A DNA stretch of 64,000 bases from Arsukibacterium sp. UBA5043 (GCA_002415085.1 DIBV01000017.1:1-64000), one strand, 5' to 3'. Positions 48,370 through 59,868 are shown, counted from the first letter of the stretch. Notes: generated from the letters alone by a model not told the origin. Numbers and translations: made by a program.

Positions 48370-51300
48370 ATGAAGCCTGCAATTCATAAAACCCTGAAAT
48401 GGCTAAACTGGACGCTGATCCTGCCGCTGCTGGTCGTGGTGTTGCTGCTGGCAATACTGCTCTACACGCCTGTTGGCCTTAAGCTGGGGCTGTGGCTCAG
48501 TGACAAATATGTGCCGCAGTTATCGGTTGCCGGCCACACCGGTAGCTTGCTTGGCGGTATGCAACTTAACAACCTCAGCTGGCACAACGAGGGGGTTAGA
48601 TTCCAACTCGAACAGTTGCAACTGGATATAAATAACAACTGCTTTTTCCAACTTAAGCTCTGTGTTTCAGAATTAACGCTCAGCAAGGGCTCGCTGAAGC
48701 TTGGCGAAAATACGTTTCGTTTTAACCGGTTTAATACCTCGGCCGAAGCCTGGGGTCGGGAGTTGCAGTTCAATGACAGTCAACTGCAACAATTGCAAAT
48801 TGACCTGGTACCGGCCAGTGAACCATCAGCTGAACCCTTTCAGTATCAGCCGCCAACACTTAGCGACCTTACGCTACCGCTGGCCGTTTATGTCAATCGC
48901 TTCAACCTGACTGATGCCAGCATCATTCAGGCCGGGCAAACCACAGCACTGCCTGATGTTAATTTCAGTGTGCAAGCACGTGAACAGAATATCCGCCTGC
49001 TCGACTTACAAGCCCGCCACCCGCTTGCCAGCCTGAGTGCCACCGCCGATATTACCCTGCAAGGCAGCTACCCTCTGCAAGCGCAGCTAAGTACGGTACT
49101 CAACCAGGCGCCACTGGCAGGACAGCAACTGAATGTCAGTCTCAGTGGTACTCTGGCTGATTTGGCAGTCAGTGCCCGCACCACAGGAAAAATAGAGGCA
49201 AAAGCCGACGCGCAATTAGCGTTACTCACGGCAGGGCTGCCGCTGAGTGTTAATTTAGACTATGAGGCATTTAACTGGCCACTTGACAACAGCGACGCCT
49301 GGCAACTTCGCCGCGGCAACCTGACCGCAAGCGGAGACCTGCAACAACTGCAATTTGGCGTGAACGCCGGGGTATCGCACAGCACCGTGCCCGCGGCAGA
49401 ACTTAACGCTACAGGCCAGTATCTGCTAGCGGACTCTGTGTTACTGATTGATACTGCAAAGGTGGCCGTGCTGGATGGCGCCGTTAGCGGTAATGCCCGG
49501 ATTGAACTGGCCGACACCCTGCGCTGGCAGGCAGAGCTAAACCTTACCAGTATTCAACCTGGTTCATTCTGGCCAGAATTCAGTGGTCAGATTAATGGCA
49601 AACTGGCAAATACAGGAACCTTTAGGCAGGATGGCAGTTGGCAAACTGAATTAAACCAACTGGCTATCAACGGGCAATTGCGAGATGAAACAATTAATAT
49701 TCAGGGTAAACTGGCTGCCAGTTATCGTCAGCCAGTTGACCGTTATCAAATCGACAGCGAACAGCTAATCCTGCAACATGGCGATAACCGCATTACCCTC
49801 TCTGGCTCACTGGCAGAACAATGGCAGCTGGATGCCCGGATTACGGTACCTGACTTAAGCAGCAGTCTGCCGATGGCTAATGGTATCATTAATGCTGATG
49901 TAACTCTGCGCGGAGCGCAGCGCCAGCCGCAAATAGCGGCAACGATTACCGCCAGTGAATTGCGTTACGCTGGTCATTCGCTGCAGCAATTGGCAGTTGA
50001 TGTGCAGTTGCAGGTACAACAAAACCAGCAAATAATGACCAGCCTTGACCTTACCGCCAGCGATGGCAAGCTAAATGGTTTTCAGATTGACAAGCTTTCG
50101 TTAACCGGCTCAGGCGACGAAGCCCAGCACCAGCTGAACCTCGACTTGCTATCGACCCAGGCAGATGTTTCATTCAGGCTTAGTGGTCAGCTAACGGACC
50201 GCAAGCGCTGGCAGGGTCAGCTAAGCGATGCTACGGTAGGCACTCCGATTGGTGCCTGGCGATTGCAAGATGCCATCGACTTACGTTATCTGCTGCAACA
50301 GCAGCAACTGAACATTAGCCAGCATTGCTGGCAACACGATCCTGGCACGCTCTGCTTAACGGAAAATGCCAGCCTCAGTGCTGAAAATTTAGCCGCAAAA
50401 ATTGAAATACAACAATTAAATCTGGCTAGTCTCAATCCGCTGATGCCGCTGGCAGTAAATTTAACAGGTGAGTTAAATGCCCGCGCCAGTGCCAACTGGC
50501 AACCCGGCCAGCAGCCCCGGTTTGAGTTATCGGTGCAAAGTAACCGTGGTGCCCTGACCGAGCAAACCTCGCCCCCTATTGCTTTGAGCTGGCAACAATT
50601 AACGCTGAGCAGTCGGTTAGAAAACGACCAGCTGAGTGCCAGTCTGCAAGCCACGTTAAATGAGCAAGCCGGCTTAACGGCCAGGCTCAATATTGCGGAT
50701 ATCAGCAGCAGCAACCGACCACTGAGCGGCAGCTTGCAATTAACCGAATTTACCCTGGAATTTCTGCAGCCGCTGTTGGACGAATACAGTGAGTTAGCCG
50801 GGGTGATCAGCGCTGATATCGCGGCTGATGGCAGTGTAGAAAACCCGCTGCTGTCCGGACAACTTGCCCTGAATAAATTGCGGGTAAAAGGCAAACTGGC
50901 ACCCACCGATATTAATAACGGCAGCCTGAGGGTCGCATTTAAAGGCGCTAATGCCGATTTGCAAGGTGACATTGCCACACCTCAGGGAGATCTGACGTTG
51001 GCAGGTAAGGCTGACTGGCAACAATTGGACAATTGGCAAGCCCTTCTGGGAGTTAAAGGCGATCCACTTAGTGTTCAGATTGAACAAGGCAAACTGCAGG
51101 TTAAGCCAGATCTTGAGATCAGCGCCAACCCACAACGCATTAAACTTACCGGTAACGTTGCCATCCCAAGCGCTCAGCTAAGTATTGATGAATTGCCACA
51201 AAATGCGGTGGGCTTATCCAGTGATACCGTCATCCTTAACGCTGAAGGCCAGCCTGTTAAGGAACAACAAGCCATGGCAACACCGATTGTCGCAGATATC

Positions 51301-51996
51301 AGGTTGCAGCTGGGAGACAAGGTTCAGCTGGCTGCGTTTGGCCTGGAAACCTTATTGCGGGGTAATCTGCAGGTCAGACAGCAAAACGGCAGACAAACCA
51401 TCAATGGTGAAGTAAGGCTGGTTGACGGCACTTTTCGTTCTTATGGCCAGGATTTGTTAATCCGTAGCGGTAAAATGACGTTCAATGGCCCGCCAGATCA
51501 ACCCTACTTAAATGTAGAAGCCATCCGTAACCCCGCCAATATGGAAGATAACGTAGTGGCAGGTATCCGGGTTATTGGCCCGGCAGACCGGCCGCAAATC
51601 ACTATTTTTTCAGAGCCTGCCATGCCCCAGGCCAATGCCCTGTCCTACTTGCTGGTCGGCCGTGATCTGGATAGTGAATCGGGCAGTGCCGCCAATGCGG
51701 TTACCACCAGCCTTATCGGTATGAGCATTGCTTCAAGCGGTAGCCTGGTCGGAGAAATAGGCGAAGCGTTTGGCGTAAGTGATTTAACCCTCGATACGGC
51801 AGGTTCGGGTGACAACTCTCAGGTAACCGTTAGCGGCTACTTAACCCGTGATTTACAGGTTAAATATGGTATCGGTATTTTTGAGCCCATTGGCGAGTTC
51901 ACCCTACGATACCGCTTAATGCAAAGTTTATATCTGGAAGCGGTATCCGGGCTTGATAAAGCGGTAGACCTGTTATACCGCTTTGAATTTGATTAG
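48370..51996 (+). CDS. tamB: Translocation and assembly module protein TamB
   Basis: A 1208-residue protein with an N-terminal membrane helix (about 15-35), a very long beta-rich groove (repeated beta-taco, AsmA-like), and a conserved C-terminal DUF490 domain. The C-terminal domain contains R-L-V-D-G-T-F-R-S-Y-G-Q near 1015 and Y-L-L-V-G-R-D-L near 1095, and the end is a barrel-like F-E-F-D. It bridges the inner membrane and TamA. The length is near the E. coli form (1259). Confidence 0.93.
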   Translation: MKPAIHKTLKWLNWTLILPLLVVVLLLAILLYTPVGLKLGLWLSDKYVPQLSVAGHTGSLLGGMQLNNLSWHNEGVRFQLEQLQLDINNNCFFQLKLCVSELTLSKGSLKLGENTFRFNRFNTSAEAWGRELQFNDSQLQQLQIDLVPASEPSAEPFQYQPPTLSDLTLPLAVYVNRFNLTDASIIQAGQTTALPDVNFSVQAREQNIRLLDLQARHPLASLSATADITLQGSYPLQAQLSTVLNQAPLAGQQLNVSLSGTLADLAVSARTTGKIEAKADAQLALLTAGLPLSVNLDYEAFNWPLDNSDAWQLRRGNLTASGDLQQLQFGVNAGVSHSTVPAAELNATGQYLLADSVLLIDTAKVAVLDGAVSGNARIELADTLRWQAELNLTSIQPGSFWPEFSGQINGKLANTGTFRQDGSWQTELNQLAINGQLRDETINIQGKLAASYRQPVDRYQIDSEQLILQHGDNRITLSGSLAEQWQLDARITVPDLSSSLPMANGIINADVTLRGAQRQPQIAATITASELRYAGHSLQQLAVDVQLQVQQNQQIMTSLDLTASDGKLNGFQIDKLSLTGSGDEAQHQLNLDLLSTQADVSFRLSGQLTDRKRWQGQLSDATVGTPIGAWRLQDAIDLRYLLQQQQLNISQHCWQHDPGTLCLTENASLSAENLAAKIEIQQLNLASLNPLMPLAVNLTGELNARASANWQPGQQPRFELSVQSNRGALTEQTSPPIALSWQQLTLSSRLENDQLSASLQATLNEQAGLTARLNIADISSSNRPLSGSLQLTEFTLEFLQPLLDEYSELAGVISADIAADGSVENPLLSGQLALNKLRVKGKLAPTDINNGSLRVAFKGANADLQGDIATPQGDLTLAGKADWQQLDNWQALLGVKGDPLSVQIEQGKLQVKPDLEISANPQRIKLTGNVAIPSAQLSIDELPQNAVGLSSDTVILNAEGQPVKEQQAMATPIVADIRLQLGDKVQLAAFGLETLLRGNLQVRQQNGRQTINGEVRLVDGTFRSYGQDLLIRSGKMTFNGPPDQPYLNVEAIRNPANMEDNVVAGIRVIGPADRPQITIFSEPAMPQANALSYLLVGRDLDSESGSAANAVTTSLIGMSIASSGSLVGEIGEAFGVSDLTLDTAGSGDNSQVTVSGYLTRDLQVKYGIGIFEPIGEFTLRYRLMQSLYLEAVSGLDKAVDLLYRFEFD

Positions 51997-52027
51997 CCAT
52001 GCTGTCATGGCTGGCAGCAGGTCTGGC

Positions 52028-52816
52028 TTATTCCGGTTTGCGCAGTAAAAGATGCGTATAGCGTCCCAACGAAGCATAAGGTTCTTGCTGGTTATATAAC
52101 AGCTCCAGCGCCAACACCTGCTGGAAATGGCTTTGTTGCTGAGTACGATCCCGTAGATAATCATGAAAACAACGCACGCCGGTTTTACTGATCAGGGAGA
52201 AGCCGGCTTGCTGATACCATTGCTCAACCTTTAGCGGTTCCAGTGGGTTTTGCGGGCTGAGCTGCACTTTCTTTTTAACCTTAAAATCGGCTGTCACATA
52301 ATCGAAGTTACCATATAAAATATTACTGAAGCGCATTGCATCTTTGTTGTAGTACATCAGCGACAATGTGCCCCCCGGCGCAACCAGCTGCCAAAGTTGA
52401 TTTAACGCCAACTCTGGTTCAGCCAGCCACTCCAGCATGGCATGGCATAGTACCAGCGGGTATTGCTGCGGGGCCTCATGGCTTAACGCCGCCAGGCTTT
52501 GCTGGCTAAAACGCAGCAGAGCATCAGCACCGGAAACTTCCAAGCCCTGTGCGGTCGCAGCCTCTGCTGCCATCGCCAGCATTTCTGCCGAAATATCCGT
52601 TAGTGTTACCTGATGTCCCCTGGCCGCCAACGCCAGACCCAGCTGGCCCTGACCAGCGCCAACGTCAAGCACTTGACAAGGGCTCTGCAGCACCGTTAGC
52701 TGACTTAAGTCCCGCAGCAACACCTGTTGACGGATCTCGCCCTTACTACTCTGGTAGATATTGCGCTGAAACTTGGCGGCCATGCCGTCAAAGCTACGAT
52801 CGGTATTTTTGTTCAT
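52028..52816 (-). CDS. cmoM: tRNA 5-carboxymethoxyuridine methyltransferase
   Basis: A 262-residue SAM-dependent methyltransferase. It opens with R-S-F-D-G-M-A-A-K-F-Q-R-N-I-Y, the CmoM/SmtA start, and has the SAM motif L-D-V-G-A-G-Q-G-Q-L-G near residue 49. H-A-M-L-E-W-L-A lies near 128 and M-Y-Y-N-K-D-A near 158. It methylates cmo5U34 of tRNA to mcmo5U. It overlaps the nif3-like gene upstream by 4 bases. Confidence 0.9.
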   Translation of the reverse strand: MNKNTDRSFDGMAAKFQRNIYQSSKGEIRQQVLLRDLSQLTVLQSPCQVLDVGAGQGQLGLALAARGHQVTLTDISAEMLAMAAEAATAQGLEVSGADALLRFSQQSLAALSHEAPQQYPLVLCHAMLEWLAEPELALNQLWQLVAPGGTLSLMYYNKDAMRFSNILYGNFDYVTADFKVKKKVQLSPQNPLEPLKVEQWYQQAGFSLISKTGVRCFHDYLRDRTQQQSHFQQVLALELLYNQQEPYASLGRYTHLLLRKPE

Positions 52817-53574
52817 GCCGGATTGTCGATATCAATAAACTGCACATCCAGCGCATAGTTGGCGCTAAGGTATTCGCCCAGCGCCTTAATGCCGTAGCGC
52901 TCGGTCGCATGGTGACCCGCAGCAATAAAGTGAATATTCAGCTCCCGTGATACATGAATAGTTTGCTCAGACACTTCACCACTGATAAACAAATCAGCGC
53001 CAGCAGCGGCTGCCTGCTCGATATAGCCCTGGCCACCGCCGGTACACCAGGCCAGTTTTCGTACCCGTTTATCCGAGCAGGCATTGTGAGCCAGCACTTG
53101 CCGTCCCAGTTGCTTCTGCAATAATTCCGCTACCTGCGTCAGGCTCTGTGGCTCGGCAAATTCACCCTGCATCAAGACACCAACCGGCTCTACTGTTGAT
53201 AGAGAAGTGATCTTGGTCGCCTGCATCAGTTTGCCAAGCTGAACATTATTGCCAAGCTGTGGATGAATATCTAATGGTAAATGGTAGGCAAACAAGTTGA
53301 TGTCATTGGCCAATAACGCCTGCAGGCGATTTTTTTTCATGCCGGTAATAACCGGCGCTTCATTTTTCCAGAAATAGCCGTGATGAACCAAAATGGCATC
53401 AGCCTGCACTGCTATCGCGACATCTATCAGGGCCTGACTGGCGGTTACCCCGGTAACAATACGGTTAATTTGCGGCTTACCTTCCACCTGTAAGCCGTTT
53501 GGACAATAATCACGTACCCGCTCAGTTTGCAGTAGTTCTGCCAGCAGGCTGACCAGTTGTTGGCGTTGCAACAT
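52813..53574 (-). CDS. Nif3-like dinuclear metal center protein (YbgI family)
   Basis: A 253-residue protein. Metal-binding motifs are D-A-I-L-V-H-H-G-Y-F-W near residue 60, A-Y-H-L-P-L-D near 96, and A-A-G-H-H-A-T-E near 217. The family forms a hexameric ring with two metals per subunit; GTP cyclohydrolase activity has been proposed but is not settled. It is the first gene of a pair with cmoM. Confidence 0.93.
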   Translation of the reverse strand: MLQRQQLVSLLAELLQTERVRDYCPNGLQVEGKPQINRIVTGVTASQALIDVAIAVQADAILVHHGYFWKNEAPVITGMKKNRLQALLANDINLFAYHLPLDIHPQLGNNVQLGKLMQATKITSLSTVEPVGVLMQGEFAEPQSLTQVAELLQKQLGRQVLAHNACSDKRVRKLAWCTGGGQGYIEQAAAAGADLFISGEVSEQTIHVSRELNIHFIAAGHHATERYGIKALGEYLSANYALDVQFIDIDNPA

Positions 53575-53714
53575 AAAAACTCCGGTTTGTAATATCCGCT
53601 AATGGCACTATTGTACTGAAAAACAGCTAAAAAGCAGGCAGATTTGTCTATTACCTGCATTTTGATGTATAAATAGCGGGCAACGATTAATTTTCACGCA
53701 CAGGTACCCTAAGC

Positions 53715-54089
53715 ATGACAAAATTGGATAAAGATCAGGTAATCGCTGATTTTACTGCAGCTTATAAAGCTGAATTTGGTAAAGCGCCAGAACTGGAGCA
53801 AAAACCAGGCTGGTTCAGTGTTGATGGTGGTAAAAATATTCGTCTGGCTGAGCTGGCAGAACTAGCGGAAAGCTACGGTAAAGGCGGCAACACCAAAAAG
53901 GCTGCGTCCACCACGGCTAAAGCAGATAAAAAACCTGCTAAGCCAGCGGCAAAATCAGCAGCCAAGCCCGCAGCAAAAAGCAAAGCTAAAACAGCAACGC
54001 CGGCAAATACCACGCCGGGCGCAGCTGCTGCGTTTTGGGCGGAAAAAATTAACGATAGCAAGCAACGGCCACCTCGTGGTTCGCGTTAA
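53715..54089 (+). CDS. Small protein with histone H1-like basic linker, unknown
   Basis: A 124-residue protein. The N-terminal part (1-55) looks folded (V-I-A-D-F-T-A-A-Y-K-A-E-F-G, then P-G-W-F-S-V-D-G-G-K-N-I-R). The middle (56-95) is a low-complexity A/K/P linker like the tail of histone H1. The end has F-W-A-E-K-I-N. It may bind DNA or RNA through the linker. It has good sequence quality and no overlap with a better candidate. The family is not named by me. Confidence 0.6.
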   Translation: MTKLDKDQVIADFTAAYKAEFGKAPELEQKPGWFSVDGGKNIRLAELAELAESYGKGGNTKKAASTTAKADKKPAKPAAKSAAKPAAKSKAKTATPANTTPGAAAAFWAEKINDSKQRPPRGSR

Positions 54090-54116
54090 TTGCCGTGTTT
54101 AAGTAATAACGGCAGG

Positions 54117-55367
54117 TTATTCGTTATCTGAAACTGGCGCAATTTGCGCCAGTTTACTTTTCGCTTCGATCCACTGCCCCATATATTTAGTACTGCGATA
54201 AGCATGATGTCGCAGCATCAGGCCAGTAAAATTCATTTGCCGTTGTTGCGTTAAGCCTCCCCGTATCTGCTCAAGCTGCTGCCAGACCCGCGCAGCCTGC
54301 TCCGGGCCAAACCGTTCAGCCACAATGCTATAGCCCTGCTGCTGTGCTTGTTGCCAGCGCAGTTTATCCTGATATAGCGCCACCGCCGCGTCGGCAATTG
54401 CACTGCTATCGTTGGCGATAGCGCCGCTCCAGCCCGAGTCGACATTCATGCCTTCGGCGCCAATATCGGTGGTGATACTGGGTGTACCCTGGCACATCGC
54501 TTCCAACAATTTACCTTTTAAACCGGCACCAAACGCCAGTGGTGCCAAACAAAGCCTGGCCTGACGCATTACTTCAGCACTATCAGCCACCCAGCCTTTA
54601 ACTAAAAAACCCTGTTTCGGGTTATGCAATGCCGTGGCTTTTGGCGGAGGATAGGCACCGTAAATATGCAGTTCAGCGTCAGGTAGCTGTTTTCGGATCT
54701 GCGGCCAGATCTGCTGTTTTAACCAGAGTACCGCCTGCCAGTTGGGAGCATGGCGAAAATTGCCGATGGCAATAAAATGCTGCCTCTGATCAAACCCAGG
54801 GCGGTTAGTTGCGGGGAGTTTATCTAACCAGAACGGGCAATAGCACAGTAGCTCAGCCGGCACGCCATAATGCTGCTGTAGCAACTGCATTTCCGTTTCA
54901 GAAATAACCAGAGTTAAATCACAGCGATAAATGGCTGCGATTTCCCTGAGCGCCAGATCAGAATTAAGCGCCGGCGCATCAACCGGCAGCTGCTTAATAT
55001 GGCAAAGTTGTCTGGCCTGGCGCAGGGCATGGCAATCTTCCATATCAAGAATGCGCATTGCGCTGGGGCATGCCTGCTCTACCCGCCAGCCAAATTGCTC
55101 TTCCAGCATAAAACGGTCAAAAAGCACCGCTTGCGGATTTTGCGCTGTTAACCAGCTATCAAAACTATCGCAGTTTAATTTAACCTGCTGCTCAGCGACG
55201 CCAAGCTCAGCCAACAGAAAACGATGCGGACTGAGCTCAGCCGGGCTGGCAAACTGCACCTGCCAGCCCTGACTTAAATACAGTTTGATCAGGCTGAGCA
55301 TGCGGCTGCCAGCAGCAGAAGAATTAGGTTCGGGCCAGACGTAACCCAGAACAATAAGTAATGGCAT
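54117..55367 (-). CDS. Glycosyltransferase, GT4-like
   Basis: A 416-residue protein. The N-terminal Rossmann part has V-L-G-Y-V-W-P-E-P-N-S-S-A-A-G-S-R. The C-terminal half shows F-I-A-I-G-N-F-R-H-A-P-N-W near residue 197 and A-P-L-A-F-G-A-G-L-K-G-K-L-L-E-A-M near 275, where the Glu of the E-x7-E nucleotide-sugar site lies. It transfers a sugar to an unknown acceptor, perhaps in an envelope polysaccharide, but no glycan cluster surrounds it. Confidence 0.8.
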   Translation of the reverse strand: MPLLIVLGYVWPEPNSSAAGSRMLSLIKLYLSQGWQVQFASPAELSPHRFLLAELGVAEQQVKLNCDSFDSWLTAQNPQAVLFDRFMLEEQFGWRVEQACPSAMRILDMEDCHALRQARQLCHIKQLPVDAPALNSDLALREIAAIYRCDLTLVISETEMQLLQQHYGVPAELLCYCPFWLDKLPATNRPGFDQRQHFIAIGNFRHAPNWQAVLWLKQQIWPQIRKQLPDAELHIYGAYPPPKATALHNPKQGFLVKGWVADSAEVMRQARLCLAPLAFGAGLKGKLLEAMCQGTPSITTDIGAEGMNVDSGWSGAIANDSSAIADAAVALYQDKLRWQQAQQQGYSIVAERFGPEQAARVWQQLEQIRGGLTQQRQMNFTGLMLRHHAYRSTKYMGQWIEAKSKLAQIAPVSDNE

Positions 55368-55537
55368 AAGATGTGCTTTGCTGTACAGGCGTTGCTCAAA
55401 AAGCGCAGTGTACCGCCGTAGCGGCGAAATACCAATGCTTTTACCGATACCCGGCTGGTTGTTGTTTACCTGAAGCAGGTTGTTGTTAAGATACGCATCT
55501 GAATTCAGCTTTTTAACTAATTAATCCGGTACTCACT

Positions 55538-56185
55538 ATGACCAGTTTAAGCCGCTACACCCTGCTGGAAGAACAGCTGCACGCGCTAAGTCACGCCGTC
55601 GGTGCCGTGCTGGGCCTGATTGGCCTCGGGCTTATGCTACGTCTGAGTTTACTGTTTGGTGATAACTGGCAGCTGGCCAGCGCGCTGATTTATGGCAGCA
55701 GTATCATTCTGCTGTACAGTAGCTCGGCGCTTTATCACAGCATTCACAACCCGCTGCTAAAATACCGGCTGCGCCAGCTGGATCACGCGGCAATTTTTAT
55801 TCTGATTGCCGGCACCTATACGCCGTTCACTCTGATAAGCCTGCGCGGAGACTGGGGCCTGACGTTATTTGCTGTAATCTGGCTTATTGCCATAGCCGGC
55901 GTGATATTGGAGCTGGCTACCGGCCTGAAATATAAAAAGCTATCCCTGGCGCTCTATCTGGGAATGGGCTGGATAGTCGTAGTTGCAATTAAACCGATGC
56001 TGACCCACGTGCCTGCGCCGGCGATGTGGCTGTTACTGGCCGGCGGCCTGGCCTATTCTGGCGGGGTGCTGTTTTACATCTGGCGCAGCCTGTACCTGCA
56101 TCATATGATCTGGCACTTATTCGTGCTGGCCGGCAGTATATTGCACTTTTTAGCCGTATATTGGTATGTGATGCCGCATGCCTAG
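55538..56185 (+). CDS. Hemolysin III / PAQR family membrane protein (TrhA-like)
   Basis: A 215-residue protein with seven hydrophobic helices. Family markers are E-E-Q-L-H-A-L-S-H-A-V-G near residue 10, the S-S-A-L-Y-H-S motif near 62, D-H-A-A-I-F-I-L-I-A-G-T-Y-T-P near 81, and M-I-W-H-L-F-V near 190. The three metal-coordinating His are present. The bacterial role is in membrane energetics or fluidity, and hemolysis is doubtful. Confidence 0.9.
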   Translation: MTSLSRYTLLEEQLHALSHAVGAVLGLIGLGLMLRLSLLFGDNWQLASALIYGSSIILLYSSSALYHSIHNPLLKYRLRQLDHAAIFILIAGTYTPFTLISLRGDWGLTLFAVIWLIAIAGVILELATGLKYKKLSLALYLGMGWIVVVAIKPMLTHVPAPAMWLLLAGGLAYSGGVLFYIWRSLYLHHMIWHLFVLAGSILHFLAVYWYVMPHA

Positions 56186-56212
56186 CAAAATTTGTTAATG
56201 GCACTATAAAAA

Positions 56213-56232
56213 AGGGCTGCTGACGCAGCCCT
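56213..56232 (-). terminator. Rho-independent terminator of the subtilase gene
   Basis: AGGGCTGC, TGAC and GCAGCCCT form an 8-bp stem. On the minus strand it is followed by TTTTTT, 30 bases after the subtilase stop. Confidence 0.85.
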
Positions 56233-56262
56233 GCAACAACCTTTGCGGTTGTATGTTATCGC

Positions 56263-57804
56263 TTAGTACTGGTAGCTGTACGTTACACCACTAAAGGCGC
56301 TGTAGGCACGGATACCCACATGCCAGGTACCGGCTTGTGGGTTGTTAATAGTGCAAACTTCGTTATTGCCATTTAAGTAGGGGCGACAGGTATAGGCACT
56401 GGTGCTTGGCTGACTACCATACCGGACATACAAATCAGCATCACCGCTACCACCGGAGATCTGGAAAGTAAGCTGGGAGACACCTGAGGGGATCTGGTAA
56501 CTACCACGTAACCATTGACCGGTTGAAGCCGACAGATTCGGGAAGGTTGCGCCACCGCCCGGAGGTGTACCGCCACCGCCGCCGCTGCCATCACAGCCAT
56601 TATTGGTAATAAAGTCATCCGCCGCTTTGGCCTGGACAATACCGAAACCGTACGAGTTATCACGACCCGCTGCACCGCGGTCCTGTGCCGTCACATTCAA
56701 CACATTACGAATTTGAGCAGCGCTACACGAAGGATGGTTGCTCCATACCAGGGCGGCGACTCCGGCCACGTGTGGTGAGGCCATCGAGGTGCCGCTAATG
56801 CTATTGTAGCCGCCATTGCGCCAGGTTGAACTGACATTAACGCCAGGGCCGGCAATTTCTACCTGCGAGTTGCGCTGTGAAAAGTTGGCCAGATTACGGT
56901 TTGAATCTACCGCTGCAACCGAAACAACGCCATTATATGAGGCAGGATAAGACAAACTGGTATTACCGGCATTACCTGCCGCGGCCACCAGCAACATACC
57001 GCCATTATAGAAATTGGTCATGGCATTGTTTTCAGTCTGGTTTGATGAACCACCGCCCAGACTCATATTCACCACTTTAGCACCGGCATCTTTACACGAC
57101 TGGATTGCCTGCACCAGGTTAGAAGCAAAGGTCCAGTTTCCGGAGTCGTTAAAAATCTTAACGATGTGCACTCCGGCCTGCCCGGAACCGATAGTCCCTA
57201 CGACACCTGAATTATTATCCAGTGCCACCATGGTGCCCGCAACATGGGTACCATGACCATTGCCATCTGAATACCAGTTGCCATGACCCGAAAAGGCAAA
57301 ACCCGTTACGCCTGAGCTTTGTAAATCTTCGTGGCCTGAAGTATAGCCAGTATCAATTACACATACTTTAATGTTACCGGCACTGCCATCACTTACCTGG
57401 TTTGCTTGCACCATAGTAATACCGTAAGGCGTCGATTGCGCCATCGGGCTGATTACGTCCATCAGATAGCGTTTGGCGTCCTCTTCCACGTATTCCACAT
57501 TTGGGTTTGCCTGCAGTGCTTTTAGCTGCTTAGCCGTTAACTTCGCCACACTGGCATTGGCTGATTTTAAGTGCATCAGAGCATCAACCCGATGACCACG
57601 TAATACCGTTTCGGCCTGCTGGGTTGAAAATTCATTCTGGCCATTGCCATTACTCATTACTGCGGCGGTCGGCTTAAATTTAATAATATATCGGCCGTTG
57701 TCGTTATTTTCGTCAATCAGGCTGTTAGCAACGGCCTGAGCAGTTAAAGTAAGTGCAAAGCAACTGCTGACACCAAGTACTAAGAGTTTTTTAGTTGTTT
57801 TCAT
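56263..57804 (-). CDS. Secreted S8 serine protease (subtilase) with PPC domain
   Basis: A 513-residue extracellular protease. A signal peptide (A-Q-A-V-A near residue 25) and an I9-type inhibitor propeptide (about 35-110) come first. The catalytic triad lies in V-I-D-T-G-Y (Asp near 150), G-H-G-T-H-V-A-G-T (His near 184) and G-T-S-M-A-S-P-H-V-A (Ser near 342). A polyglycine linker leads to a C-terminal PPC domain (about 420-513) that ends in S-G-V-T-Y-S-Y-Q-Y and is usually removed after export. Single gene. Confidence 0.95.
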   Translation of the reverse strand: MKTTKKLLVLGVSSCFALTLTAQAVANSLIDENNDNGRYIIKFKPTAAVMSNGNGQNEFSTQQAETVLRGHRVDALMHLKSANASVAKLTAKQLKALQANPNVEYVEEDAKRYLMDVISPMAQSTPYGITMVQANQVSDGSAGNIKVCVIDTGYTSGHEDLQSSGVTGFAFSGHGNWYSDGNGHGTHVAGTMVALDNNSGVVGTIGSGQAGVHIVKIFNDSGNWTFASNLVQAIQSCKDAGAKVVNMSLGGGSSNQTENNAMTNFYNGGMLLVAAAGNAGNTSLSYPASYNGVVSVAAVDSNRNLANFSQRNSQVEIAGPGVNVSSTWRNGGYNSISGTSMASPHVAGVAALVWSNHPSCSAAQIRNVLNVTAQDRGAAGRDNSYGFGIVQAKAADDFITNNGCDGSGGGGGTPPGGGATFPNLSASTGQWLRGSYQIPSGVSQLTFQISGGSGDADLYVRYGSQPSTSAYTCRPYLNGNNEVCTINNPQAGTWHVGIRAYSAFSGVTYSYQY

Positions 57805-59133
<1,329 letters not shown>

Positions 59134-59151
59134 CGTAGTTAGCCAGTTCAA

Positions 59152-59868
59152 ATGGCTATTTACCTGCCTGAGCTTGACCCTGCCCAACTGTGGTTTCCTC
59201 CGGTTGAGCAGGCGCTTGAACAACCCGATGGTTTACTGGCGATGGGCGGCGACTTATCGAGTGGCCGCCTGACGCTGGCGTATCGCAGCGGCATTTTCCC
59301 CTGGTTCAGCGACGGTGATCCGTTGTTGTGGTGGAGCCCGGCGGTACGCGCAGTATTTGCCCCCGCCAGTCTGAAATTTAACCGTACCCTGCGTAAACAA
59401 TGGCAACGCTCAGCACTGCAGCTGACTCTTAATCATGCGTTTACCGACGTGATTAAGGGCTGTGCCGCGCCGCGCAAGCACCAACCTGAAACCTGGATAT
59501 TGCCGCCAATGCAACAGGCGTATCAGCAGCTGCATCAGCAAGGCCATGCCCATAGTATTGAAGTGTGGCAGGCTGGTAAGCTGGTCGGCGGCCTGTATGG
59601 TATTGTTGTTGGCGGTTTGTTCTGTGGCGAGTCAATGTTTAACCGGATACCCAACGGCGCAAAATTTGCGTTGCTGGCGCTGCAGCAACACGTTAGCCAG
59701 TATGCGCCGGGCTGGATTGACTGTCAGATCCCTAACCCTTTCTTACAGCAATTAGGGGCCGGGACAATTGGCCGCGCACAATACTTAACCTTATTACAGC
59801 AACAGGCCATGCTCAAAAGCCCAGCCGGCCACTGGCTGCCACAACAGCTAAGCTTACCATATGACTGA
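59152..59868 (+). CDS. aat: Leucyl/phenylalanyl-tRNA--protein transferase
   Basis: A 238-residue enzyme of the N-end rule pathway. It shows F-P-P-V-E-Q-A-L near the start, G-I-F-P-W-F-S-D-G-D-P-L-L-W-W-S-P near residue 43-59, and G-G-L-Y-G-I-V-V-G-G-L-F-C-G-E-S-M-F near 145-162. It adds Leu or Phe to N-terminal Arg/Lys, marking proteins for ClpAP, whose genes clpS and clpA lie nearby. It overlaps bpt by 8 bases. Confidence 0.96.
   Translation: MAIYLPELDPAQLWFPPVEQALEQPDGLLAMGGDLSSGRLTLAYRSGIFPWFSDGDPLLWWSPAVRAVFAPASLKFNRTLRKQWQRSALQLTLNHAFTDVIKGCAAPRKHQPETWILPPMQQAYQQLHQQGHAHSIEVWQAGKLVGGLYGIVVGGLFCGESMFNRIPNGAKFALLALQQHVSQYAPGWIDCQIPNPFLQQLGAGTIGRAQYLTLLQQQAMLKSPAGHWLPQQLSLPYD

Noticed and set aside
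50286-50978. 230-codon minus-strand open frame inside tamB
   Set aside because: It lies antisense to a well-supported gene, with serine/leucine-biased composition typical of shadow frames.
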